Shown: in pieces, positions 36,108-46,000 of the stretch | Position numbering within the stretch: position 1 is the stretch's first letter | How the letters are laid out: every line of letters begins with the position of its first letter | Origin: Prevotella sp. tf2-5 | GTDB lineage: Bacteria; Bacteroidota; Bacteroidia; Bacteroidales; Bacteroidaceae | Length of the DNA: 64,000 bases | Direction: 5' to 3' | Assembly (NCBI RefSeq): GCF_900115435.1 | Contig: NZ_FOWK01000002.1 | Coordinates: 1-64,000, forward strand | Translations under genes and position numbers: made by a program | The notes under the pieces: model-generated | Seen by the model: the letters and a program-made list of their open reading frames with translations, nothing else | Told to the model about the DNA's origin: nothing | Database searches by the model: none

Positions 36108-37701
36108 GAGCTGTATACCAGCGTGGGTCACCCACCTTCAGTTTGCTTACCGTCTCGTTGGTAATAGTGAAATCCCCTTTTTCAGCATCCTTGTATTTAG
36201 GATCCTCACCATTCTTGCCACTGGCATCTGCGGGAAGTTCAGAGCCGTCAGTTGCGAGATTTTTGAAGAATGTCTCTCCACAGTTGTAGTAGTAGTTGTT
36301 TGCAAACGTAGGATTATTCGTATTAGCGTTCCTACTATAGCAGCCACCCGTAGAGTTGGTTATCAGGTTGTTGGACACCAAAATCTTATGACCAGCATAG
36401 CGGACATAGGTTAATCCGTTCATGTTGCTGGTTCCAAAAGCGGCAGTCTCAACACCGTCGATGGTGCAGTTCTCAAGTTTAACAACAGGATCAGCCTTAC
36501 CGGGATAGGAAGCACTGCCATTGTCGAAACGAATCATACTACGATTAGCGCAACTCTTGAAGATGGTGCTGTTTGAGACAGTAAATTCTCCAATCCATAC
36601 CTTACGGACATCGAACATGTCATTTGTACATACGATATTCTCGAATATACATTTGTCGAATATAACCTTCTCAATGGTTATTCCATCGGTATTATTGTAG
36701 AGTACACCCTTCTCATAGTTCATGATGGTGGAATTCGTGACGGTCAGTGCACCGAAGTCTCCAGTGTTCTTGTAGACGAAAGCCTGGTCAGTTGAGCTGT
36801 TGTTACTACCATCAAGTTTAACCTGATTCAAAGTAAGTGAGGCACCTTCTTTGAATCCGAAACGACCCTGAATGACGGGAAGCGCAGTTGGATAGATACC
36901 CTTAATGGTGATGCTCTGAGTAATCTCAACCTGACTGGTCTTACCTGTTTCTTCGTTTAGGTTCAGCATGTAAGTACCTGGGAATAGTGTAAAGACTTCA
37001 CCAGCTTTAGCCTCTTTAAGGAGAGTTGTGAAATCATCTTCAGGATGAACCTGTATAGTACCCTCGAGGTCGGCGATAGTGGTGAAGTTGCGGTTTCCAC
37101 ACTGCTTACCTTTATAGTACAGGTATGCTGTATAGGTGGTTTCTGGACTTAGTTCTCCAACAGTTGCCTGTCCAGCAATTTTATCCTTTTCCGTGATGGT
37201 ATAAGTGATGTTACCAATGACGATTGTTTCTACGTCGAAGCCTTCTTCTACTTCCCAAGTCAGGGTAACGCTACGGTCGGTAATGTCTGTGGGCTGGGGA
37301 TTCTTCAGGAACTGCTTGGCACTGGTTCTGAAGTAAACTCCATGGAATTTGGAATTACGTGTTTCATTCTCATTGATAGCCTGTACACGAGCAGAATACT
37401 TCGTATCGAAGTTAAGTTTGCTCAATGAAATTGAGTTGGTCTCACTAGTGAGTGTCTGCTCGGGTGTACCTTCGAATGTCAGACTGTCGTCAGCAAAGAC
37501 CTCAATTTTGTATGAAACAGCACCTTCAACAGCCTTCCATTGCAAGTTGGCTGTTGTCTCATTGACGTTCTTGGCTTCGATGTCAATAGGAGACAAGTTA
37601 CGTCCAAGTGTCAGTTCGGTAATCTCGTCAGCAACGTCGCTACATGCGGTGAGCGTCAGTGCTACAAGACCGAGTCCTAATATATTTTTTAATGTCTTCA
37701 T
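36103..37701 (-). CDS. Surface lipoprotein with fibronectin-like and beta-helix domains (SusE/F position)
   Basis: 532 residues. The lipoprotein signal ends LVALTLTACSD (Cys20). Two fibronectin type III-like domains (about 35-215) precede a right-handed parallel beta-helix of the DUF4957/DUF5123 kind (about 215-510), seen as repeated turns such as SITIKGIYPTALPVIQGR and GALTVTNSTIMNYEKGVLYN. It is third in the SusC-SusD operon, where surface glycan-binding proteins are usual. The beta-helix fold is shared with pectin-active enzymes, so it probably binds, and might cleave, pectic glycans. The stop lies in the duplicated terminator segment. Confidence 0.85.
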   Translation of the reverse strand: MKTLKNILGLGLVALTLTACSDVADEITELTLGRNLSPIDIEAKNVNETTANLQWKAVEGAVSYKIEVFADDSLTFEGTPEQTLTSETNSISLSKLNFDTKYSARVQAINENETRNSKFHGVYFRTSAKQFLKNPQPTDITDRSVTLTWEVEEGFDVETIVIGNITYTITEKDKIAGQATVGELSPETTYTAYLYYKGKQCGNRNFTTIADLEGTIQVHPEDDFTTLLKEAKAGEVFTLFPGTYMLNLNEETGKTSQVEITQSITIKGIYPTALPVIQGRFGFKEGASLTLNQVKLDGSNNSSTDQAFVYKNTGDFGALTVTNSTIMNYEKGVLYNNTDGITIEKVIFDKCIFENIVCTNDMFDVRKVWIGEFTVSNSTIFKSCANRSMIRFDNGSASYPGKADPVVKLENCTIDGVETAAFGTSNMNGLTYVRYAGHKILVSNNLITNSTGGCYSRNANTNNPTFANNYYYNCGETFFKNLATDGSELPADASGKNGEDPKYKDAEKGDFTITNETVSKLKVGDPRWYTAQ

Positions 37702-37726
37702 TTTTTATGCTTGTTATATTTCAATA

Positions 37727-39541
37727 TTAATCAGACAGCTGACCATAGACACCGTCATTGTTCAGCATGTTGTTGCTGGCATCAATGAATGTTTGCCAAA
37801 TAGGCCACAGACAATGAGTGCTGGGGGTAACCACGTAGAGACCGTTGATATAGTCGTCTGTCAGTACATATCCACTAGTGCTTTCAAACCAGTTCTTGGA
37901 ATCCCATCCGGCATCTTTGAGTTCTTTTATGACATCAGGGTCATCCTCTCCCTTATTCAGACCGTATATCTCAATTTTGTCTTTATCCTCAGAGTTGTTG
38001 ATATATACCTTATCAGGATAGCCGGCATAGACACCTTCACGCTTCTGCAGATTCTGCAGTTTAGCTACAGCCTCAGCCATCTTGACATCTATGTTACCCC
38101 AACGGACGAGGTCACACTTACGGAGAGCCTCACCGGCAAACTCAAAGCCACGTTGGTCAACAATACCCTTGAAGAAAGCAGCCTTGTTGGCTGTATACTC
38201 TGATTGCAGGGCAGAAACCTTTGCAGCAGGAAGAACACGGCTGAGGACAGGCTTCATATACTGCCATGCAGCAGAAGGACCATCCAACTCATTGACAGCC
38301 TCAGCAGCCATCAGGTAAACGTCGGCAAGACGCATATACTGCCAGTTGACACCATCGTCATTCGTAGAAGTAACGATACGCTTCATCCACTCGTAACGCA
38401 GTTTTCCAAAGCACCACTTGTTCTGAGCACGGAGCTGGACATGAGCCTTTCCGTTAACGAGGTCCTTACTCCACTCATAGGGTACACAGGTGATATCACG
38501 ACGGATATCGTCCTCGTCATAGTCATAATACAGTGTAGCAATAGGTCCATTCACACCACCTTGAGCCTGTTGTGTATACTGGTCCTTAGCCTGGTGTTTT
38601 ACACCCCATGTGTAAAGAACACGTCCACGACCCTCAGAGAAAGGAATCTCCCAAAGGCTCTCACCGCCAGCGGTTACGTTATCCTCACAAAGCTTGATGA
38701 AGTTCTCTTTGAAAGAACCTAAAGTATTGCATCCCTGATTAATGATATCCAAACACTCTTCCTTGGCAATTTGGTACATCAAGCTGGGAGCCAGTTCAGG
38801 ATCCTTAGAGCGGCGATAGCCGTCACCACGCAGTCCATAGCCACCGGCATAGAGGGCGAGGCGAGCACGTAAACCTTTTACAAATGCCTTGCTTATACGC
38901 TCTGTGCTCTGTGTAATCTTATTCTCGTTGGGCCAGTAGCAATAGTCCTCTGCTTCTTTCAAATCAGCAAGGAGCTGCTTGTAAATGACATCACGGTTAG
39001 TACGGGGAAGATAAACGTTATCAGGACCGTTGGGAACGAAACGAGCAGGAACGTCACCCCATGCTTTAATCAAGTCATTATAGATGACAGCACGCAGAGT
39101 AAGTGCCTCACCCAGCAACTGAGCCATATCAGGCTTATTCTCGATGTCACCATACTGACGCAGTCCTTCAATAGCCAGGTTTGCACGCTCAATACCCTCA
39201 TAGAACTTTGCATAGGCATTGTTATCGGTATTCATCTGACCATTGTTAGGCAATGTGTTATAGTTCCACAGACTTTGCTTGTCTTCAGTAGCTTTTGAGA
39301 GTTCGGGTGAGTTACCAACCTCTACATCGGTGTTCACACCATAATAGGGCAGGAAACGTCCACGGTAAGAGTTCGTCTCACCAAAGGAGACGTGTATTGA
39401 CATCACCTCAGCCTCTGCCAATGAATAGGTGCCAAATACTGATGAGGCATCAAGTGCGGAAATACTGGGTGATTCTAGTTCGCACGAGGTTACAGCAACG
39501 AGCGACAGTGATAAAAATGATAATTTAATATAGTTCTTCAT
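37727..39541 (-). CDS. SusD/RagB-family surface glycan-binding lipoprotein
   Basis: 604 residues. The lipobox is LVAVTSCELE with Cys20. Typical SusD features are the TPR-like N-terminal helices (LLGEALTLRAVIYNDLIKAW, then GDVPARFV), the later VNWQYMRLADVYLMAAEAVN and the C-terminal HCLWPIWQTFIDASNNML. It sits as a lid on the SusC channel and captures oligosaccharides. It lies 20 bases after susC and 25 before the beta-helix lipoprotein. Enzymes nearby point to pectin fragments as ligand. Confidence 0.95.
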   Translation of the reverse strand: MKNYIKLSFLSLSLVAVTSCELESPSISALDASSVFGTYSLAEAEVMSIHVSFGETNSYRGRFLPYYGVNTDVEVGNSPELSKATEDKQSLWNYNTLPNNGQMNTDNNAYAKFYEGIERANLAIEGLRQYGDIENKPDMAQLLGEALTLRAVIYNDLIKAWGDVPARFVPNGPDNVYLPRTNRDVIYKQLLADLKEAEDYCYWPNENKITQSTERISKAFVKGLRARLALYAGGYGLRGDGYRRSKDPELAPSLMYQIAKEECLDIINQGCNTLGSFKENFIKLCEDNVTAGGESLWEIPFSEGRGRVLYTWGVKHQAKDQYTQQAQGGVNGPIATLYYDYDEDDIRRDITCVPYEWSKDLVNGKAHVQLRAQNKWCFGKLRYEWMKRIVTSTNDDGVNWQYMRLADVYLMAAEAVNELDGPSAAWQYMKPVLSRVLPAAKVSALQSEYTANKAAFFKGIVDQRGFEFAGEALRKCDLVRWGNIDVKMAEAVAKLQNLQKREGVYAGYPDKVYINNSEDKDKIEIYGLNKGEDDPDVIKELKDAGWDSKNWFESTSGYVLTDDYINGLYVVTPSTHCLWPIWQTFIDASNNMLNNDGVYGQLSD

Positions 39542-39561
39542 TGTTTATGTCCTCCTTCAGT

Positions 39562-42500
39562 TTAGAAATTCAGATTCAGACCTAATACGAACGAGCGGCT
39601 ACGTGGATAACCAGAGTAGTCAACGCTCGGTGTGAGGGCGTTCTTACGAATACAGTCAGACTCTGGGTCGAAACCTGAGTAACCAGTGATGGTCCACAAG
39701 TTGTAACCAGTTACATAGAAGCGCAGACTGCTGATGCCTACTCGCTTAGTCAACGATGCGGGCAGTGTATATCCTAATGTCAGGGTGTTCAGACGCAAGA
39801 AGGAAGCTCCCTCAATAGCCCAGTCAGTCAGCACCATACGGTCTGTGTAAGGTGACCACATGGTGGTGTTTGCATTCAACTCAGCCAAACGTGCCATATC
39901 AGTAGTAAGCAAACCTGTGGCAGGATCCAGGTTGGTCCAGCGTTTACCGTCAGCCATGATATCAATCATGTTACGATACTGATATTTACTTGTTTGAGTG
40001 TATTCAATCTTGTTGGCATTGTAAACCTTATTGCCAAGGCTATAGTTGAAAGCTGCGGCAAAGTCAAAGCCATAGGCACGTGCATTGATGTTGAATCCAC
40101 CAAATGCTGTCGGGTTTACATCACCGATAATAGTGATATCCTCTGCACCGATTCTGTTTGCTTTAGTGGGGTCTACATTACCATCTGCATCAACAGGATC
40201 TACCAAGTTCTTAATCTTCATCATACCAGGACGAACAGCGCCTACTACGTCAGAAGCATTAGCAACACCCTCTTTAAGTTTCCATGTGTTGGTTGCTGCA
40301 TCGTAGCTCTCAAAGTCAGAAACCTCATAGCGGCCGTCGCTGACATATCCTTGAATCTGTCCAAGTGGGTTTCCAACAGAAATCCAGTAGTCGTTACCAA
40401 TCTCAGTAGATGCCCACGCAGTATTCTTACCGAAGTCATTCATGATACCCAGATCCTTCACCTCGTTCTTATTGAAGTTGATGTTGCCACTGAAGTCAAT
40501 ACCCCAGTCTTTCTTGTTCACGATATGATAAGTGAAGGAGAACTCGATACCCTTGTTCTGGGTCTTACCGAGGTTACGATACTGTGTGTCATAACCAGTA
40601 CCCTGTACAGGGAATTCAATGAGCAGATCCTTGGTGGTGTTGATGTAGGCATCAAGGGTACCGCTTAACTTACCACCGAAGAGGGTGAAGTCCAAACCAA
40701 TGTTACGGGTAATGGTCGTCTCCCATTTCAGGTCAGCGTTTGCCATTGTCTTAGAGGGTGCCCAGTAGTTAGAGATGCCGTTTACCCAGGTAGTAGCCTT
40801 ATTCTGATACAGCTGAACAAGCTGTCCAACAGGAATGTTGTTGTTACCAGCAGTACCATAGCTGACGCGAAGTTTCAAGTCATCCAGCCATTTCTCAGTA
40901 CCCTTCATGAAAGGCTCAGAAGAGATACGCCATGCGAGAGCTACAGAGGGGAAGTAACCCCAGCGGTTGCCATCGCCGAACTTTGAGCTACCATCCGCAC
41001 GGAATGTAGCAGCCAATAAATAACGATCCTTGTAGTTGTAGTTAACACGTCCGAAGTAAGAGAGCAGCTTGTCATCAGCACTGTATGAATCGTCAATGGT
41101 GTAGGGGTGACCCTGAGAGGTCAGCTTCCAAGCTGTTGCTGCATCATAGTCTACAGGGAATCCGTGTACCTCGTCCATGTTAATATGCTTCTTGGTAATG
41201 ACATACTCATGACCAAGCAGTACGTTGAGGCTATGATCCTCATTCTTCAAAATCTTCTTGAAGTCGTAGCTGACAGTATTCGTGTTGCGGAAACGATGAC
41301 GCTTCGTATCGGTGATACGGATGGCAGGCTTATTCTGGTCATCACCCAGAGGCACATTCTTAATATAATACTGTGTCAGACCCCAGAAGCGCTGGTTGTA
41401 GTTAGTGTAATCATCGTAACCGAACTCAGTCTTTACTTTGAAATTGTCAAAGATCTCCCAACCGAAGCTACCTGCGATATTCAGGTTCTTACGTTTAGTC
41501 TTCTGGTCACTGTCGCTATAAGCAACCAATGGGTTGTAGAGGTTACCCAGATCATCATCGGAAGAACCAGCAGTTGGGTCGAGGTTTGCCAATGGAATCG
41601 GGGTGTAGATAACAGAGTACTTCAGACGTTTGTCACTGTCGTATGCACCTGCTGCATCGTTAGCACCACCACCATAGACATCAGTGATAGCATAACGAGC
41701 CTGCAAATCGAGAGTGGTTTTCTTTGAAGGCTTCGTGTTCAGTTTCAGACTGAAGTTGTCACGCTTGAAAGAAGAACCGACCAAGATAGCCTTGTCATTC
41801 ATGTGAGCATAGCTGAACGCATATTTAATGTTATCAGTACCACCATTGATGTTGATGTTGTGGTTGAAGGTGTGACCTGTGCGTCCGAAGCTCAGATCCT
41901 GCCAGTCGTTACCAGCGATGCCCTGATAGAGATCCATATCCTCATAGTTTCCGAAATAATCGGTATAAGAGGAAATCTTGGAAGGATCGTTGTTGTTCTT
42001 CAACAGAGCCAATTCATACTGCCACTTAGCATAGTCGTAAGGATTGAGCACGTCCATCTTCTTGGCTACTTTCTTCCAGCTATAGTACATATTATAGCTC
42101 ACCTTGGTCTTACCTTCCTTACCACTCTTAGTGGTTACCAGGATAACACCATTAGCACCACGGCTACCATAGATAGCGGTAGAAGAAGCATCCTTCAGAA
42201 CGGTGATATCCTCGATATCGTTGGCAGGGATGTCGCTGATACCGTCAACAGGGAATCCGTCTACGATGTAAAGAGGGTCGTTCGACTGGGTGATAGAACC
42301 ACCACCACGAACGCGGATTTTGACTTCTGCATCAGGAGAACCTTCGGTTGTCGTTACCTGCACACCAGCCATCTTACCAGTCAGTGCCTCAGAAGCGTTG
42401 GCTACAGGCACAGCCTGCAAAGCCTCGCTGTTGACAGTAGCAACAGATCCGGTCAAGTCCTTCTTACGAACAGAACCGTAACCAATGACAACCACGTCGT

Positions 42501-42810
42501 TCAGCGTGGTAGCATCCTCTTCCAGTACGATGTTAAGGGAAGATTTGCCTTTGGCATTGATTGTCTGGGTCTTCATACCAATGTATGAGATAACGATTGG
42601 CTTTCCAGCCGTTAACTTGATAGTGAAATTACCGTCGAAGTCAGTTACACCGCCATTCTGCGTACCCTGTTCGATAACGCTGGCACCAATAACTGCCTCG
42701 CCTGTCGCATCTTTCACGTTGACCTGTACGGTCTGCGCTGACAAACTACCCACGATAAGTAGGAATGTAAGTGTAAGCGCAATTCGCATACTCTTAAATT
42801 TAACAGACAT
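39562..42810 (-). CDS. SusC/RagA-family TonB-dependent outer-membrane transporter
   Basis: 1,082 residues. A signal peptide (ALTLTFLLIVGSLSAQ) leads to a carboxypeptidase-like regulatory domain (about 27-105), a TonB box-plug region (LNDVVVIGYGSVRKKDLTGS, then PLYIVDGFPVDGI and GSRGANGVILVTTKSGK), and a 22-strand barrel ending in GLNLNF, with terminal Phe. It imports oligosaccharides with the SusD partner, powered by TonB. First gene of its operon. A LacI-type palindrome lies upstream of its promoter. No N-terminal sigma/anti-sigma domain is present. Confidence 0.96.
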   Translation of the reverse strand: MSVKFKSMRIALTLTFLLIVGSLSAQTVQVNVKDATGEAVIGASVIEQGTQNGGVTDFDGNFTIKLTAGKPIVISYIGMKTQTINAKGKSSLNIVLEEDATTLNDVVVIGYGSVRKKDLTGSVATVNSEALQAVPVANASEALTGKMAGVQVTTTEGSPDAEVKIRVRGGGSITQSNDPLYIVDGFPVDGISDIPANDIEDITVLKDASSTAIYGSRGANGVILVTTKSGKEGKTKVSYNMYYSWKKVAKKMDVLNPYDYAKWQYELALLKNNNDPSKISSYTDYFGNYEDMDLYQGIAGNDWQDLSFGRTGHTFNHNININGGTDNIKYAFSYAHMNDKAILVGSSFKRDNFSLKLNTKPSKKTTLDLQARYAITDVYGGGANDAAGAYDSDKRLKYSVIYTPIPLANLDPTAGSSDDDLGNLYNPLVAYSDSDQKTKRKNLNIAGSFGWEIFDNFKVKTEFGYDDYTNYNQRFWGLTQYYIKNVPLGDDQNKPAIRITDTKRHRFRNTNTVSYDFKKILKNEDHSLNVLLGHEYVITKKHINMDEVHGFPVDYDAATAWKLTSQGHPYTIDDSYSADDKLLSYFGRVNYNYKDRYLLAATFRADGSSKFGDGNRWGYFPSVALAWRISSEPFMKGTEKWLDDLKLRVSYGTAGNNNIPVGQLVQLYQNKATTWVNGISNYWAPSKTMANADLKWETTITRNIGLDFTLFGGKLSGTLDAYINTTKDLLIEFPVQGTGYDTQYRNLGKTQNKGIEFSFTYHIVNKKDWGIDFSGNINFNKNEVKDLGIMNDFGKNTAWASTEIGNDYWISVGNPLGQIQGYVSDGRYEVSDFESYDAATNTWKLKEGVANASDVVGAVRPGMMKIKNLVDPVDADGNVDPTKANRIGAEDITIIGDVNPTAFGGFNINARAYGFDFAAAFNYSLGNKVYNANKIEYTQTSKYQYRNMIDIMADGKRWTNLDPATGLLTTDMARLAELNANTTMWSPYTDRMVLTDWAIEGASFLRLNTLTLGYTLPASLTKRVGISSLRFYVTGYNLWTITGYSGFDPESDCIRKNALTPSVDYSGYPRSRSFVLGLNLNF

Positions 42811-42860
42811 AAAATTAGTAGTTTTAAGAAATTAATAAAAATATTTTTATGATTATGGTG

Positions 42861-42891
42861 CAAATTTACAAATAAATCTTAAAACTGCAAA
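42861..42891 (-). promoter_or_regulatory. Promoter of the susCD operon
   Basis: TAAATTTG at 42868-42861 with TTTG at 42891-42888, 19 bases apart on the minus strand. Confidence 0.65.
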
Positions 42892-42912
42892 ATAATCTTA
42901 TCACTTTTTCCT

Positions 42913-42924
42913 GCAAACGTTTAC
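42913..42924. promoter_or_regulatory. LacI-type operator upstream of susC
   Basis: GCAAACGTTTAC, one mismatch from the perfect palindrome GTAAACGTTTAC found upstream of the pectinesterase gene. It is centred about 64 bases before the predicted susC transcript start. Confidence 0.6.
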
Positions 42925-42947
42925 GGAAAATCGCATTTTAACACAAA

Positions 42948-42985
42948 TAATAACGGCTGTCTTCCCTGTGTGGGAAAACAGCCGC
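42948..42985 (-). terminator. Terminator of the CE8 pectinesterase gene
   Basis: Stem CGGCTGT-TTCCC with GGGAA-ACAGCCG (one internal mismatch), about 30 bases after the stop, followed by TTATTATTTG on the minus strand. Confidence 0.75.
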
Positions 42986-43013
42986 TACTATATATTATTA
43001 ATAAGGTGTGGTC

Positions 43014-46000
43014 TTACTTGATGATGACTTTATTGCCGTTAATGATGAACACACCCTTTGAGGTCTGCTTCACACGGCGACCGTTCAGGTCGTAGACAAC
43101 CTGATTGTCCCAGTCAATCTTCTCTTCTGCCTTGATTTCGCTGATACCCGTAGCAATGGTGACGACCTTGGCTTCGCCGAATCCGCCACGACCATTGGCG
43201 GCACGGATCTCGAGAATGTCAGTCTCTGTGTCAATGTCAATAGCGTAGCTTGTGACATCAGTGCCGAGAATGCCGCTGACGAGTTCGCCATTCTTGAAAA
43301 TGGCGAATGCGGAAGGTTCACTGCTTGTTGCTGTACGTGAAGAATTAGCAGATGCCCCCCACGTCACATTTCCGTTAACATAAGTTGCCTCTGGTGCTTC
43401 TGCCTGAGCAACTATAGCTGTTGGATTCCAGTCTGCGAACATCTTGTTGAACGAATAGTTTGCAGCCTGTTCGGCAGTGAGAATCGTCTCAAACTGTCCG
43501 CCATATGACGTGATCTTGTTGCTGGAAGGAGTAATGCCTGTGCCTGTAGCGTCCATCGTTCCGAACTCACCGAAGACCTTAGGATCGGTATTGTTCATAC
43601 CTTTCTCAATCCAGCGTTTTGAGATAATAGTTTTGGCACTGTTATCGTCAAGTGTTGTATTTAGGTAGACGCATATCGGCTGGTTTTGCCAAGTACGACC
43701 GAAGTTCCAGTCACCCTTTCCTTCAGCGAGGTCAACAATCTTACAGCCGTCGAATACGTAACCGAAGCTTGTGGTGGTGGTAGGAGCTACAATAGTACGG
43801 CTACCCTTTCCATCTTTGTCTGGATCTGTTGATACCTGACGCTTTTCCAATGAAATAGTGGTGTTTTGGAAACGAATGTCACCGCCACCGCAGATGAAGT
43901 CCACCGTTCCGTGGATGTCGCACGTCTCCCAGTAAGCCTTCTGATTGCTGTTCTGGCTATAGTAGGTGTCCTGATAGGAGAGCATACGTACATTCTTTCC
44001 GACGGTGTGGTTACCGGCATCCTGTAGGACAGCGGCACGTCCGGCGCTACCGGCATTGTAGTAGTCAAGAGCATTCTGCAAAGTCAGGTCTTGCAAATAG
44101 AGGTTATTCTTCTTATTATAGAAGAGGTCTGCGGAGCCCAATCCTTCCTTGGAAACATCCGGTGTCGTCACGATGATGGTATTTTCCATTGACTGACCAA
44201 CGATGGACAGGTTGTTGATAGGAATCTCAATCTCAACACTCTTGCCCAGATCGTAAGTGCCGTCTGGCAGGAAGATGATGACAGGCTGTGTACCGTCCTC
44301 ATTCAGTTTAATGAGGTCGAGGATATTCCAGAAGCTATCAGCACTGCCTGCCTCAGCTACATAATAGCCTTGTTCGTTCTTGGTGATATCACCATCGCCA
44401 GTATTGATGATGGTCAGTGAGTGGAGGTAGATCTCGTCAGCAAAACTCAGTTCGAGCTCGTCTGCAGCACCCGTGTATTTCAGTTGGCTGACAGTTCCGT
44501 CGGTTTCCGGGATTGCTACGGTGCCAATCTCATTACCCTTAGAATCTTTCAGTACCATGGCACTCTTGTTGTATTTACAAGCCTCAATGAGGATGGTAGC
44601 ATTGCCGCTAACCTTCAGCTTGACACTTCCCGGCTTGATGTCCAGTCCGTGCTGACTGCCGTTGTAACTGTAGGCAGAGGTAGGAACGAATGCCTCGTGG
44701 TCCTCGACATAGAAGAACTTGTCCTTCAGGTTATATGCGTTTCGCTCATGAGGATCATCGCCCTCAATATCTGTTACCAGTGCATAGAGTGCCAAGTCAC
44801 CAGTGACAATGGTCTCTGTGGTTGCCTTTTCACCACCGTCCTTGCTGAAGCACCAGCCACGGAACTTGTTGCCCTCGGCAACAGTCACATTCACACCAGA
44901 ATTAAGTTCGCCAATCTTAGCGTCCTTTTCTGCTTGCTGGGTGTCGATAACCTCACCGTTCACGTCATAATAAGTGATGGTAAAGAGAGGCTTCCATACA
45001 GCATTTACAAGGTATGTGGTTGTATTATCGCCTTTGACGACCTTGATGGTCACCACTGTCTCTGTTGGATCAACCGTTGATGCGGCATAAGTCACGTCAC
45101 CAAGAGTTCCGTTCTCGACGACAATGTCTTCCAATGGGTTGTCTGCACTGATCATCGGGGCTGATGATGGAATCTCGATCTCACCCACCAGATTACCCTT
45201 GTCATCCTCGTCGAAGAGATCCTCAGCCACATAGGTCTCACCGTTAGCCTTGAAGGAGCCTAACAATGGGGTGTCGGTCAAGTCAACGCTTCCATAGATG
45301 TGCAACTCTGTCATGTAGGAGTTCTGGGAATTGTTGAAGTTGACGAAGCGCAACTGACAGTTCGTCTTGTTGATGGTTACATTGACTTCTTCGCCAGCCT
45401 GCTTGGCAATAGGTGTGTTGTAAACAACCTCCCAGTCGTTATCGCCGTCTCCCTTTGCAAGGATCTTCCAACCGCGATTGCTGCCAGTGGCAAACTGATA
45501 GAACCTGATCTTTGTAACAGAAGCCAGGGTTGTGGTCTCCACGTAAGGCTCGGTAGTGCTTACCTCGCTCGTATACTTGGCTGACATAATATAGTGGTTG
45601 TAACCCTTTCCGATACCGTTGGACTCTCCCTTAGGATAAGCACCGACACCGCAAAGTGTGAATGTCAGATTCTCATGACTCCATTTCGTCTTGACAGTAT
45701 TGGTGGTCGGAGTCTCGTTGTTGCTCTTTCGGTCAACCTCTGTCCACTCTGTGAAGTCAGTAGCATACAGCTCCTTCTCAGCTACAAAACCGGCATCTGG
45801 ATTCTTGCTGTGGTTCTGGATGCTGATTTTATGGACGTATGCCGTACCGGCGAAGGTCAGGGTCAGCGTCGTTGCTTCGCCAACATATTCAAATTCGTGC
45901 TCTTCACCGTCCTTGGACTGCTCGCTTGACTTGTCAGAGACCTTGGCGACCTCTGTGCCTCCAGCGTCAGTAACAGTGATGTCGTTGCCACCAGAATAGA